64,000 nt of DNA from Apodemus sylvaticus. Taxonomy: Eukaryota; Chordata; Mammalia; Rodentia; Muridae. Position numbers and translations under genes: made by a program. Within the stretch, counting starts at the first letter, position 1; every line of letters begins with the position of its first letter. This document shows positions 11,858 through 22,668 of the stretch, piece after piece. The notes under the pieces were generated by a model. It was not told the DNA's origin and did not search any database. It worked only from the letters and a program-made list of their open reading frames with translations. The DNA lies in assembly GCF_947179515.1 (NCBI RefSeq), contig NC_067477.1:116447562-116511561 (forward strand), written 5' to 3'.

Positions 11858-12060
11858 ATGGGGTGGAGAGATGGTTCAGCTGCTCTAGACAGGATTCCTG
11901 ATCAGTACCGCCTGGTCAAGGCACCATCCACCAAGCATCTGTGCCACAACCTTACAGGAAAGGGCAACCCCATGCCTCTCAGAGCTGCTCACACTTCCCT
12001 GTTTCAGGTTATCCTGGATAGCCTGAGGAATAGAAAAGCAGTGTTGGAGGCTGACTAACT
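11858..12060 (+). mobile_element. Degraded B2/B3-like SINE fragment
   Basis: The head GGGTGGAGAGATGGTTCAGC matches the start of B2-family SINEs; the rest is too diverged to assign. A short open frame (11855-12058) over it is incidental. Confidence 0.35.
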
Positions 12061-12242
12061 CCGTTAGAATTCCTAAATGAAGCCTTCCATGTCTGAGTCA
12101 CAGTGAAAAAACGAGCTGGGTTTGGAAAACCTTAACCAGGAGGTAACGGACAGAAAGATGCAGTTTACCCTGCCTGCCTTGAGTTTCCTTTCCTCGCCTC
12201 GCCTCGCCTTGCCTCTTCTCCCATGTCCTCTCTATGCATGTG

Positions 12243-12280
<38 letters not shown>

Positions 12281-13087
12281 GAGCACAAGCCTATGTATAG
12301 GTTCATGAATGGAGACCTGAAGTTGATGTCAGATGTCTTCTTCAATGGCGCTCCATTTTTGCTTGAGTCAGGAGATCTCACCGCACCTGGATTTCACTGA
12401 GTCTCACAAGTCTAGCTGACTCCAGGGGCAGGGACCTACTTTTCCATGGGATTGAAGAAGGACGTTTGCGTATTCCTGTGTCTGAGGCATCCTGTAAGGA
12501 CCTACTCTGCTTGTGGCACAGGCCAGGTGAGAGAACAGTCCCAGTAGAGGAGCAAGGAAGGCAGTTTATCATCTGTGAGGACGACCAACCCCGAGAGAGG
12601 CCTTGAGGGGTGAGTCCCAGGGCCCATGGAAACTTAGAAAGGCTGTAAAAGAGATTTAGTAGCTGGTTAAGGGGAAAGAGTGCTGACACTGGAAGTGGTT
12701 TTCTGAGAGTGGCACTTTGGGTCACCAATGTCAGAGACTAAATAGGCAGAGAAAAACTAGGCAGAGTCCGGGGCAGTGCTAACACTCAACCTGGATATGT
12801 GTGACTTCAGGGGAACTCACAGGGACCCAAGCAGAAGAGGTCTGACTGTCAAGGTGACTTAGAAGACAAATGAAAAATTCTTTTTGCTCTAAACTAGGAA
12901 GTGACCTTGGGGAAGGGAAGGCTATGCAAGTATATAATTGCATAGTATATGATTATATACCAAGTGCAAGTGCAGTAGACTCCAAACTTGCCCAATTAAA
13001 AAATTTTGTACTCAGTAACTTCATAGTCAGGGTATAAGGTTTATATAGGGTGTAGATAGTTGACTGGGGGAAAGGACAATAAGGATG
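12061..13087. other. Unassigned intergenic sequence with a (TG)n run
   Basis: Contains (TG)n at 12246-12278 and possibly a diverged SINE at 12280-12410. The 116-codon minus-strand frame at 12728-12378 has no domain character and is not called as a gene. Confidence 0.4.
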
Positions 13088-13202
13088 AGAGAGAGAGAGA
13101 GAGAAAGGCTGAGAGAGAATGAGAGACAGAGACAGAGAAACAGAGAGACAGAGATAGAGAGAGAGAGACAGAGAAACAGAGAGATAGACTAAACAGAGAG
13201 AC

Positions 13203-13239
<37 letters not shown>

Positions 13240-13246
13240 TAGACAG
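13088..13246. repeat. GA/GACA-rich simple repeat
   Basis: Alternating GAGA, GACAGA and GACAGATA units with only purines and occasional C or T. A 78-codon Ser/Leu-rich frame on the minus strand is just its translation. Confidence 0.9.
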
Positions 13247-13576
13247 AGAAATATCTGTTACTCAATAGTGATATCACCCTCAGGGCTTACCAAGGAGCCA
13301 GGTATTTGCTTTTTGGGCCCCATTTTAGCCAGCCCTACGTGTACTCCTAGGACTTGACTAGTACAGGAGAATCTGAGCTGCGGTCAGATTAATACTGGTG
13401 TGACACCTCCCATGTCTCACCTGTTTTGGTGTTGCATGAAATTACTGACCTAGGTTTGAGAATCAGGATCTAGGTCTCTGTCAGAGACCTTTCTCTGGCT
13501 AGATATGAAGAACACCATTAAAATGATTGGATTAAATTTTTTTCCTTCTTTTTTATAGCAGTAGTAGATAGAGCCT

Positions 13577-15697
13577 ACACCTCAGTTATTTTCCTTTGCT
13601 GAGATGAGACACCATGACCAAAGCAATTTACAGAAGAAAGAGTTTATTCAGAGATCACAGTGTCAGAGGGTTAGAGTCCGTGGTAATTATGGCGAGGAGC
13701 ATAGTGGCAGGCAGGCAGCAGGCAGGCAGGCAGCAGGCAGGCAGGCAGGCAGGCAGCAGGCAGCAGGCAGGCAGCAGGCAGCAGGCAGGCAGGCAGGCAG
13801 GCAGCAGGCAGGCAGGCAGCAGGCATCATGCATCAGGCAGGCAGTCAGCAGGCAGCAGGCAGGCAGGCAGGCAGGCATCAGGCAGGCAGCAGGTATCAGG
13901 CATCAGGCATCAGGCAGCAGGCAGCAGGCAGCAGGCAGGCATCAGGCAGGCAGGCAGGCATCAGGCAGCAGGCAGCAGGCAGGCAGGCAGCAGGCAGGCA
14001 GGCAGCAGGCAGCAGGCAGGCAGGCAGCAGGCAGCAGGCAGGCAGGCAGCAGGCAGCAGGCAGCAGGCAGGCAGGCAGGCAGGCAGCAGGCAGGCAGGCA
14101 GCAGGCAGGCAGGCAGCAGGCAGGCAGGCATCAGGCAGCAGGCAGGCAGCAGGCAGGCATCAGGCAGGCATCAGGCAGGCAGGCAGGCAGGCAGGCAGCA
14201 GGCAGGCATCAGGCAGGCATCAGGCAGGCAGGCATCAGGCAGGCAGCAGGCAGCAGGCAGGCAGGCAGCAGGCAGCAGGCAGCAGGCAGCAGGCAGCAGG
14301 CAGCAGGCAGGCAGGCAGCAGGCAGCAGGCAGCAGGCAGGCAGCAGGCATCAGGCAGGCATCAGGCAGGCAGGCAGCAGGCAGGTAGGCAGCAGGCAGCA
14401 GGCAGGCAGCAGGCAGGCAGGCAGGCAGCAGGCAGGCAGGCATCAGGCAGGCAGCAGGCAGGCAGGCAGGCAGCAGGCAGCAGGCAGCGGGCAGGCAGGC
14501 AGCAGGCATCAGGCATCAGGCAGGCATCAGGCATCAGGCAGGCAGGCAGGCAGCAGGCAGCAGGCAGCAGGCAGCAGGCAGCAGGCAGCAGGCAGCAGGC
14601 AGGCAGGCAGGCAGGCAGCAGGCAGCAGGCAGGCAGGCAGCAGGCATCAGGCATCAGGCAGGCAGGCAGCAGGCAGCAGGCAGGCAGGCAGGCAGGCAGC
14701 AGGCATCAGGCAGGCAGCAGGCATCAGGCAGGCAGCAGGCATCAGGCAGGCATCAGGCATCAGGCATCAGGCAGGCAGGCAGGCAGGCATCAGGCATCAG
14801 GCATCAGGCATCAGGCAGCAGGCATCAGGCAGCAGGCAGCAGGCAGGCAGCAGGCAGCAGGCAGCAGGCAGCAGGCAGGCATCAGGCAGGCAGGCAGGCA
14901 GGCAGCAGGCAGCAGGCAGCAGGCAGCAGGCAGGCAGGCAGGCAGGCAGCAGGCAGCAGGCAGCAGGCAGGCAGCAGGCAGGCAGGCAGGCAGCAGGCAG
15001 CAGGCAGCAGGCAGCAGGCGGCAGGCAGGCAGCAGGCAGGCAGGCAGGCAGGCAGCAGGCAGGCAGGCAGGCATCAGGCAGGCATCAGGCAGGCAGGCAG
15101 GCAGCAGGCAGGCAGCAGGCAGCAGGCAGCAGGCAGGCAGGCAGGCAGGCAGCAGGCAGCAGGCAGCAGGCAGCAGGCAGGCAGGCAGCAGGCAGGCAGG
15201 CATCAGGCAGGCAGGCAGCAGGCAGGCAGCAGGCAGGCAGGCAGGCAGCAGGCAGGCAGGCAGCAGGCAGCAGGCGGCAGGCAGGCAGCAGGCAGGCAGG
15301 CAGGCAGGCAGCAGGCGGCAGGCAGGCAGCAGGCAGGCAGTCAGGCATCAGGCAGGCATCAGGCAGGCAGCAGGCAGGCAGGCATCAGGCAGGCAGGCAT
15401 CAGGCAGGCAGGCAGCAGGCAGGCAGCAGGCAGGCAGCAGGCAGGCAGGCAGCAGGCAGGCAGGCAGGCAGCAGGCAGGGTATTGGATTAGTAGCTCAGA
15501 GTTTACATCTTGATTTACAAGCATGAGGCAGGGAGAGCTAATGGTAATTACTTTTTGAAAGGTCAAATCCTGCCCTACCTTGTGACACACCTCATCCACA
15601 AGGATAAATCTTCTAATCCTTTTTGAACAGTTCTACCTACTAGGGACCAATTATCCAAATATATGAGCCTATGCGAGTATTCTTATTCAAATCACTA
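13577..15697 (-). mobile_element. MaLR/MT-type LTR split by a giant minisatellite
   Basis: The left part (13577-13705) has GATGAGACACCATGACCAAA and AGGGTTAGAGTCCGTGG. The right part (15481-15697) has CTCAGAGTTTACATCTTGAT, TGACACACCTCATCCACAAG and ATTCAAATCACTACAC. These are in the same order as in the LTR copies at 9148 and 11256, where the two parts are separated by only a short GGCAG-containing link. The array at 13706-15480 therefore grew inside this LTR. Confidence 0.75.
13706..15480. repeat. GGCA / GGCAGCA / GGCATCA minisatellite, about 1.8 kb
   Basis: The array is built almost wholly from three short units: GGCA, GGCAGCA and GGCATCA, in irregular order. The plus strand contains almost no stop trinucleotide because T occurs almost only in CATCA. 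This is why two long overlapping open frames (640 and 561 codons, Gly/Arg/Gln/Ala/Ser) appear. They have no start context, splice context or domain and I treat them as artefacts. Minus-strand frames give Leu/Pro/Ala/Cys repeats. Rare variants such as GGCGGCA (about 15016, 15271, 15313) and GGTAGGCA (about 14383) could order its growth. Confidence 0.97.
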
Positions 15698-15937
15698 CAC
15701 CCTTCATAGCACTTGCTTCTGGTGCTCTGGAAGGAATCAAATTACAGACACATTAGTCTGAGGGCCTTTCCCTAGGCTCTGGAAGAAGAGGGAACTACAG
15801 TTGTCCACAGAAACAGAGTATGGAAACAGGTGTAGGGAGGGTGGCAGGTGGATACAATTGTCACTTTCACTTGCTAGAATGGAAAAACAAACCTCTCCAA
15901 TTGGAAAAAATTCAAATGATTTATTTTCATTTTATTT
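15698..15937. other. Unassigned intergenic sequence
   Basis: Unique-looking sequence between the LTR end and the next microsatellite. Nothing recognised. Confidence 0.4.
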
Positions 15938-15950
15938 GTGTGCCTGTGTG

Positions 15951-16014
<64 letters not shown>

Positions 16015-16040
16015 CAGAGAGAGAGACAGAGACAGAGACA
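15938..16040. repeat. Compound (TG)n(AG)n microsatellite
   Basis: A TG run to about 15980 passes directly into GA and GACAGA units up to about 16038. A similar TG-to-AG compound sits at 20186-20289. Confidence 0.93.
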
Positions 16041-16199
16041 TGTGTGTGACAAATGTAGGCAGTAATGAATTTGGAATTACTAACAACTAACATGATTTAA
16101 TTATTCCACATCTGAAAAAAAAGTTCTTCCCCTAGAATGGATTGAAAAGTCCTTTTAGGGAACACTTACTCTTTTTGTTTTTCATTTTTCATTTATTTA

Positions 16200-16306
16200 T
16201 TTTGTTTGTTTGTTGAGATAGGGTTTCTCTTTGTAACCCTGGCTGTCACTCTGTAGACCAGGCTGGCCTCAAACTCAAAAATCCACCTGTCTCTGCCTCC
16301 CAACAC
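16200..16306 (-). mobile_element. B1 SINE fragment
   Basis: Reverse-complement B1 text: GAGATAGGGTTTCTCTTTGT, TGTAGACCAGGCTGGCCTC and CTGTCTCTGCCTCCC. The end corresponding to the B1 start is missing. Confidence 0.8.
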
Positions 16307-17756
16307 AATTTTTTTTTTAAAACTATGCTATTGGCACATACATGTTTAAGATCATCACATCTTCCTGGGAAGTCAATCTGCTTCCCACCATGAACTGCTT
16401 CTCTTATAGTCCACCAGTGTGCTCTATTGTACAGCACAGGAGCATTGGACGTGGATGCTTAGACAGTGTGTCTTTTCCTATTTGTTCATGTTTGTCTTTC
16501 TGTGAGCCTGTAGTTAAGTAGATGATGGGTTTGTTTGTTTTTAAATCCAATTTGCCTTCTTCCATTGTCTTCAGTTGAAGACGTGAATGACTTATAGCTG
16601 TCACTTTATCCTTTGTCTGTGATCTGTGATACTTCCTGTTTTTTTTTTTTCTTCCACAACTTTGTTTTTGGCTTTATTTTGGGTTAATAAGTTGAAAAAA
16701 TTTTTCATGCACTTGTTTGTTTGTCAATTATGTACTTTTGCATGATTTTTTTTTTTTTTGGAAAATAGTTGCTAGAGAGTTTATGACCCTCTATTAAGGT
16801 TCTTCAAAGAGGAGAGGAGAGAAGGAGTGGGGGGGGGAGGAGGAGGAAGAGGAGGGAAGTGGCGAGTAGTTTCAGAAGTCACTGTGATGTTAGGGAGCAC
16901 TCGGAGTGGAGGCTGTTCTGGCGGGCTAGAAGATCTACAGCCCCGATCCGACCGTCTGGCAGAGTTCCTTCTTCCCTGGGGGAGGCCAGTCCTTGTTCTG
17001 TGAGAGCATTTGGCTGATTGGACGAAGCTCACATTAGGATGGGTGATTTTTCCTACTCAGAGTTCACCAATTTCTTACCCACACACCTACACAGAAACAT
17101 CCAGATTAATGTTTGACCAAATATCTGGGTACTGTGGACTGGCCAAGTTGGTACATAAAATTAAGCTCTGGTGTGCCGCTTTGACTTGTAAATGATCACT
17201 TTTGCTATTTTCTAGGCCAAACTAGAATGCTGGGGTTCCAAAATCTGCTTATCCCTTCTGCGTGTGTCTTGTTGTCGGCTTGTGCTTTATTTCACCGTGC
17301 TTCACGCCTCACAAGTTTAAAGCTTGGTAAGGAAGTAGACATGGAAATGTGTTTTTGTCCAGTTCCACCTAAGCCTTGCTGGCAGACTCTTTGGTTCCTG
17401 CTACTTAGACCCTCTGCTATCTGTGAGTCTGTCTCATGCAAAGAAACTGCCATTGTGAATCTCTAAGCACTAAATATGGAATGTGGATTTCTCAAAGGAT
17501 AAAGTACAAGAGATTCAGGGAGATGCTGAAACCACATAGGGAGCAGGAGATTTCGGACAAGGGAGATGGATGTGGCCGGAAGCACACGGGGTATATAATA
17601 GCTAAAGACTGGGAGTCAGCGGGAGATCTGTGGCTGCTTTGGACCTCTTGCCCTCACCCTTCCCAGCCCCTGATCTGCCTTACTTATCCATGTTTTTATT
17701 TTTCTTCCCATGGTCATATTGTAGACTTTTGTCTCTTATTGCACACTCGGGCATCA
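16307..17756. other. Unassigned intergenic sequence with a purine-rich tract
   Basis: 16808-16860 is a G/A-rich tract with a run of nine G. 16860-17000 has somewhat more CpG than its surroundings. Open frames at 17227-17466 and 17436-17771 are short and carry no recognisable domain. Confidence 0.4.
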
Positions 17757-17975
17757 TGGAGGTTTGAATGAGCATGGTCCCCACAGATTTATTATTTATG
17801 TGCTTAGTCCCGGGCTGACAACTGTTCGGAAGGATTAGGAGGTGTGACCTCATCGGAATAGGCGTATCCTTGTGGGAGGAGGTGGGCCTTGAGGTTTCAC
17901 AGCCCAGGGTCTCCTTCTCTTCCTGCTGATTGGCAGGAAGTTCTGTGGGCCAAGTTTGGTCTTCATCATTAGGAC
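17757..17975 (+). mobile_element. MaLR-like LTR fragment
   Basis: Text such as GGTTTGAATGAGCATGGTCC, AGGATTAGGAGGTGTGACCT and TTGAGGTTTCACAGCCC is the + strand version of the LTR family seen reversed at 13577. Only part of an LTR is present. Confidence 0.5.
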
Positions 17976-18078
17976 ATCAAACTTCTTTTTTCTTCTTTGT
18001 GCATGACTGCTTAACAAAACTCAACCAATATTAAACTAACAATAAACAACAAACAACCACCTCCTCTGGACCTGCTGC
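17920..18078 (+). repeat. Left arm of a 150-bp inverted repeat
   Basis: From TTCCTGCTGATTGGCA to AACCACCTCCTCTGGA this matches, with few changes, the reverse complement of about 19275-19430. Shared landmarks are TTCTTCTTTGTGCATGACTG and AACAAAACTCAACCAATATT. Similarity stops sharply at both ends. Confidence 0.85.
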
Positions 18079-18809
18079 AGAATAGTAATTTAAGTGGGAT
18101 TCTACAACCACCACTGCATCCTGGCCCTCCCCCAGGGCTCCCACCACGGGATCTCTAGAAAGCATTAAGTGCAGACACATCCTGCACCATCTTTTGCCTG
18201 AGTTTTTATCCAGAATCTCATTACATCTTCAGGCTTTTCAGAAAATACAAAGGATACAGGGGGTGGCGAAGAAATTAAACCAAGAGGAAACAGATAAATC
18301 TGAATGTGACTGTTATTGGAAACTATTGGTTTGTCTTCTTCAGCAAGAGACAAAAATGGACTTTGGATATATTCACCAGACATAATGTGGGGTTCCTGAT
18401 TGGATGATGGCATGAGTTAACCAATCAAAAAGCATATTTTGAAAGGAATAGGTGATGAATTTGCATATTGACTATGTGGTGGGTGGTGACAGTAGGAAAT
18501 TAGGAAAAATTTTATTATCAATCAACGAATAGCACATAATGCTACTTTGGTTATTAGGAGCAGACTCTTGTTTTTCAGATATCACAATGGAACTAACAGG
18601 CATGAGATTATAGTGTCCTTTATTCACTCTAAAATATGAAATCTAAGAACATGAAAGCCAAAAGAAATAAGCACAGCAAAATACTAACAATTTCAGAATC
18701 TAAACAATAAGTCACATAAGTGCACACACCATTTCTCTGCCTCTCCTATGCCTGAAGTTTCAAAGGTTGATTGTTATAACAATTTTGAAATTTTGGTTTC
18801 TTTAAAAAA
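18079..18809. other. Unassigned spacer of the inverted repeat
   Basis: AT-rich sequence without a recognisable gene or repeat; it lies between the two inverted arms, before the L1 tail. Confidence 0.4.
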
Positions 18810-18824
18810 CATAGAAAATACTAT

Positions 18825-19087
18825 TTTTTCCCCATTTTTATTAGATATATTCTTTATTTACATTTCAAATATTGTCCCCTTTCCTGGTCCCCCTTCCCCC
18901 AAAATCCCCTTACCCACCATCCCCTCTGCTCCCCAATCCACCCACACCCGTGTCCCTGTCCTGACATTCCCCTATTCTGGGGCATTGAGCCTTCTTAGGA
19001 CCAAGGGCCTCTCCTCTCTTTGATGTCCAACAAGGCCATCCTCTGCTGCATATGCATCTGGAGCCATGGGTCCCTCCATGTATACTC
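18825..19087 (-). mobile_element. 5'-truncated L1 tail (3'UTR) with target-site duplications
   Basis: Minus-strand murine L1 3'UTR text, including a GGACAATATTTGAAATGTAA-type end and a short poly(A) (T run at 18824-18829 on +). It is flanked by CATAGAAAATACTAT (18810-18824) and CATAGAAAATATTAT (19088-19102), a 15-bp duplication with one difference. Confidence 0.92.
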
Positions 19088-19274
19088 CATAGAAAATATT
19101 ATAAGAATATTTTTCATTTTAATCCCAGGTGTGGGATATGGGGTTGCTTCCGATGGTTCACAGCAGTTGCCTCTGATTTGCCTCAGGTAGGGTGGTGATT
19201 TTGCCAATAGCAGATAGTTTCTGTGACTGTGTGACATTTGGAATTCTGGGAGTTTTTCAGAGGTTATATAAATG

Positions 19275-19430
19275 CTAGGGCTCCAGAGGAGGTGGTTGTT
19301 GTTTGTTGTTTAATATTGGTTGAGTTTTGTTATGCAGTCATGCACAAAGAAGAAAAGAGAAGAAATTTGATGTCCTAAGGGCGAGGATCAAGCTTGGCCC
19401 ACAGAACTTAATGCCAATCAGCAGGAAGTA
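19275..19430 (-). repeat. Right arm of the 150-bp inverted repeat
   Basis: Reverse complement of the arm at 17920-18078. Small indels occur in the CAACAA-rich part. Both arms may be copies of one dispersed element or products of a local inverted duplication. Confidence 0.85.
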
Positions 19431-20090
19431 CTCTAAGGATAAACTTGTCCCCTCTTTTCGCCCCCTTTCTCTCTCCTATCTAGTGGTACAGGGTTGAAAG
19501 GGTGGAGAAGGGTGGGAGAGAGAAGAATCCACGAAGTAGCCAACAACAGCCACAGTTGATACTTAAAACAACAACAACAACAACAACAAAAGGTTTTGTC
19601 TGTAAAGATTGACAGCTCAGAAGTCTGACTTATCCAGGGTGCCCTCTGCTTCCTCTGCATCAGGGAAGAGGGCACTGGTGGGTCTTACTTGAGTGGTCAT
19701 TCCTTGGGGTTTCTGTGTCTCTATCAATAGGCTGGAAAGTGGTCATGAGGGCACTGACCAGACCCAAGCCACAGCCTCACTGTGTGACCAAGGGCTTCTT
19801 CCTCAGCTCTCTTGGCTTTGAGTTCTCATGGGGGTCAGACTGTCCTGGACAGAGGCGCAGTGAGGCGTTTATTCAATGGGTCTTTAATGGCTGTGGCCTC
19901 TCCCATGCCCTGCTGAAGCATGCCAGTTACCTGTGTCCTCCAATGTTGTCTAACCTCAAATACCAGTGTCTCTGGAGTGCTAGAAACACAGAGATAAGAA
20001 AACATTATTGCTCCTCTTATAGAACTTAACTGATATTTCCTCATGAAACTGTAGTTATGGGAAACAATTCTAGTTGGTATTCCAATGGGG
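19431..20090. other. Unassigned sequence with a (CAA)n run
   Basis: (CAA)n at 19566-19589. No gene signal. Short open frames on both strands are incidental. Confidence 0.4.
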
Positions 20091-20155
20091 CTTCCTTCCT
20101 TCCTTCCTTCCCTCCTTCCTTCCTTCCTGCCTTCCTTCCTTTCTTCCTTCCTTTA
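20091..20155. repeat. (TTCC)n simple repeat
   Basis: Tandem TTCC units with a few CTCC and TGCC interruptions. Confidence 0.9.
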
Positions 20156-20185
20156 TTTTTACATTTATTTATTTACTCATTCTCT

Positions 20186-20195
20186 CTGTGTGTGT

Positions 20196-20289
<94 letters not shown>
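20186..20289. repeat. Compound (TG)n(AG)n microsatellite
   Basis: A TG run with one TA interruption (to about 20236) passes into a long uninterrupted AG run to about 20288. Confidence 0.95.
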
Positions 20290-20293
<4 letters not shown>

Positions 20294-20571
20294 ATATTGT
20301 ACATGTCAAGTCAGAGCATTAAGCTTAGGTTATCATCTTGCTAACCCCCGATATTCTAATTTTATACCTTGGTAGATCATACATGCATTCTCTTAGAAAT
20401 TCTAGGTGAGCTTCCCTCCCTTCTGACATGGAGGAGTGGAGGGTTTGTCTACGGCCCTCTGCTTGGTGAGTGACCACGACGCAGCTGCCCTGTGCTCTGA
20501 CCGCACATCCTTCTCAATCCCTCACTTACTCATTTGCTCCAAATTCTAGTTCAGTGCTATGAGACATTTTC

Positions 20572-20728
20572 CTTTTTGTTTTTGTTTTTGTTTTGAGACA
20601 GGGTTTCTCTGTATAGCCTTGGCTGTCCTGGAACTCACTCTGTAGACCAGGCTGGTCTCGAACTCAGAAATCTGCCTGCCTCTGCCTCCCAGAGTGCTGG
20701 GACTACAGGCGTGCGCCACCGCTGCCCA
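20572..20728 (-). mobile_element. B1 SINE with perfect target-site duplication
   Basis: Full B1 text in reverse complement, from a TTTTTG-type tail to GCGCCACCGCTGCCCA. Flanked by GCTATGAGACATTTTC at 20556-20571 and 20729-20744, a perfect 16-bp duplication. Confidence 0.96.
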
Positions 20729-20796
20729 GCTATGAGACATTTTCTAGATATTTTGTGTTCTTGTGTATTTTGTAACACACTTGAACAACATTTATC

Positions 20797-20980
20797 TTTT
20801 TTTTTTAAGATTTATTTATTATACGTAAGTACACTGTAGCTGTCTTTTAGACACACCAGAAGAGAGTGTCAGATCTCATTATGGATGGTTGTGAGCCACC
20901 ATTGTGTTTGCTGGGATTTGAACTCAGGACCTTCGGAAGAGCAGCCAATGCTCTTAACCACTGAGCTATCTCACCAGCCC
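20797..20980 (-). mobile_element. B2 SINE with target-site duplication
   Basis: Reverse-complement B2 from the AAGATTTATTTATTATACG tail to CTATCTCACCAGCCC. Flanks AACATTTATC (20787-20796) and AACATTTGTC (20981-20990). B2 was once transcribed by RNA polymerase III from its tRNA-like head. Confidence 0.95.
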
Positions 20981-20990
20981 AACATTTGTC

Positions 20991-21891
20991 TTGATAATAC
21001 CTTGAAAACCTAAGAATTCCATAGATACATACGTGTCGTGACTGGACTGGATCCACCTTCCACTCCCTCCCCCAAGTCCTTCCCTTACCCCTTCCATTGC
21101 TTTTCTCCCTCTTTTCTTGTGCTCTTAGAAAAAACCCCCGTGGAGTCCACTTACTGCTGTCTTGGGTAACTTGGGCTAGGACCATCTACTGGAGCATGGG
21201 TAGCCTATCAGGTGACACATCTCAGAAGAAACCTGATACCCCCTTCTCCAGAAGCCATGATTGCTGATTCTCCTCAGCTAGGGGTGGGAGTTCACGAGCC
21301 CCCTCCCACCATGCTGGGATGTCTGTCTGGTGTGAGCTTGGACAAGTCTCACACTGCAGTCACAACTGCTGTGAGTTAATGTGGGCTGTAATATCCGGCA
21401 AATACCATTTCCCTGCAGATCTCCACCAGTTTTCCTGCCTCCCCTGCCAGGATTATCCCTGAACATCTGGGAGGAGACAGCGGGATACAGATGTGCCATG
21501 TGCATCTGGGGACTCTGTAGTCTCTTGTTGTCTGCATGTGGAGCAGCTGTGAGCCTGTCTTAGGAGAGAAGCTTCTTTGGTGCAGGTTGAGAAGCGCACT
21601 GGTCTGTGCACAGATTGTGCTCCACCTGCAGGATCAGGGCTGCTGTAGGAACCCAGAGCCGTGTGGACAGAGGGCAGGGAGCAGTGCTCAGGTCACAGAG
21701 CCTCTGGAAGAGAAATGGAGTCAGGCTGGGAAGTGTGCGGGAAGCTTCTCATAGGCTTCTCAAACCCTGCTTAGTTTTGTGGGGTGAGAAACTTCATTTT
21801 GTTGTAAGTTTCTGGCTTCAATCAATCTAAAAGAAATTCTTAATCGTTTGCTATAAACAATGGAAGGGCAATTTACTGTGTGTGTGTGTGT
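20991..21891. other. Unassigned intergenic sequence
   Basis: No gene or repeat recognised apart from a short (TG)n run at about 21878-21897. Short frames on both strands lack domain features. Confidence 0.4.
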
Positions 21892-22054
21892 GTGTGTTGG
21901 GCTCCTCGGGGTCATGCCCATTCTGGCCATGTGTATTTAGATTGACATCAATGTTCCTTTACTCTGAAGAAGCCATGGTAACCCCTCCTGCTGATTATGC
22001 TAGCTCAGGCTCCTAGGTGATGCTATGGCCCTGGGCACTAAGGCCAGCATTTGC
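21892..22054 (+). repeat. Copy 1 of a 160-bp direct repeat
   Basis: From TGTGTTGGGCTCCTCGGGG to AAGGCCAGCATTTGC; closely matches 23664-23823 in the same orientation. Shared central block GACATCAATGTTCCTTTACT. Confidence 0.9.
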
Positions 22055-22070
22055 CAGATAATAACTTGGT

Positions 22071-22072
<2 letters not shown>

Positions 22073-22152
<80 letters not shown>

Positions 22153-22245
22153 TCAATCTCTCTCTCTGTCTCTCCTTTTTTTCCTTCCTTCCCTCCCTCC
22201 TCCTTTCTTTCCTTCCTTCCTTTCTCTGTCTTTCTTTTCCTTTTG
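22073..22245. repeat. (TC)n and (TTCC)n pyrimidine tract
   Basis: Long TC run with TCTG interruptions, then TTCC/CTCC units. The Ser/Leu and Arg/Glu rich frames on the two strands are translations of this tract. Confidence 0.93.
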
Positions 22246-22490
22246 AGACACAGTCTCTCACTAGCCTGGGACTTTCTGAGTAGACTAAGCCAACTGGCCA
22301 CCCAGACCCAAACGTCTGGCTATTCCTCCTTTTCTAGAACCAGGATTACAATTGTACACCACTATACATTGCTTCTTTAAAAAACAAAACAAATAAGGAA
22401 AGGAACAAAAACCATGCATTCTTGGAATTAAACTCAGATCCTTAGGTTTGCAAAGCATATCGTTTACCAGTTGAACTCTCTATAAAATTA
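22246..22490 (-). mobile_element. Composite B4/RSINE-like SINE
   Basis: GAGACACAGTCTCTCACTAG and a GATTACAATTGTACACCAC block (B1-like half) are followed by AATTAAACTCAGATCCTTAG and GTTTACCAGTTGAACTC (tRNA-like half), all in reverse complement. The same layout recurs at 52625, 56425, 58555 and 62440. Confidence 0.5.
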
Positions 22491-22504
22491 CATCTTTAAA
22501 ATTA

Positions 22505-22668
22505 CCTCCATTTATTTTATTGTGTGGTTGGAGAAAGGGCACATTGGCAGAGGTCAGTGAGCAACTGTAGAGAGCCAGTTCTCTTTTTCCATCTTTGTGT
22601 GTGACTTAGGGAACAGAATTCAGCTACCAGGCTTACCCACTGAGCAGCCTGACCAGCCCCACTATATC
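22505..22668 (-). mobile_element. B3-like SINE
   Basis: Reverse-complement SINE text ending ACCCACTGAGCAGCCTGACC AGCCCC, with a GAACAGAATTCAGCTACC internal block. Confidence 0.55.

Noticed and set aside
13604..15526. 640- and 561-codon open frames as a Gly/Arg/Gln-rich protein gene
   Set aside because: Pure translation of the GGCA/GGCAGCA/GGCATCA array; several frames are open at once, and there is no promoter, splice or domain evidence.
10439..20980. tRNA or Pol III genes suggested by box A/B-like sequences
   Set aside because: They belong to B1 and B2 SINEs with target-site duplications, not to tRNA genes.
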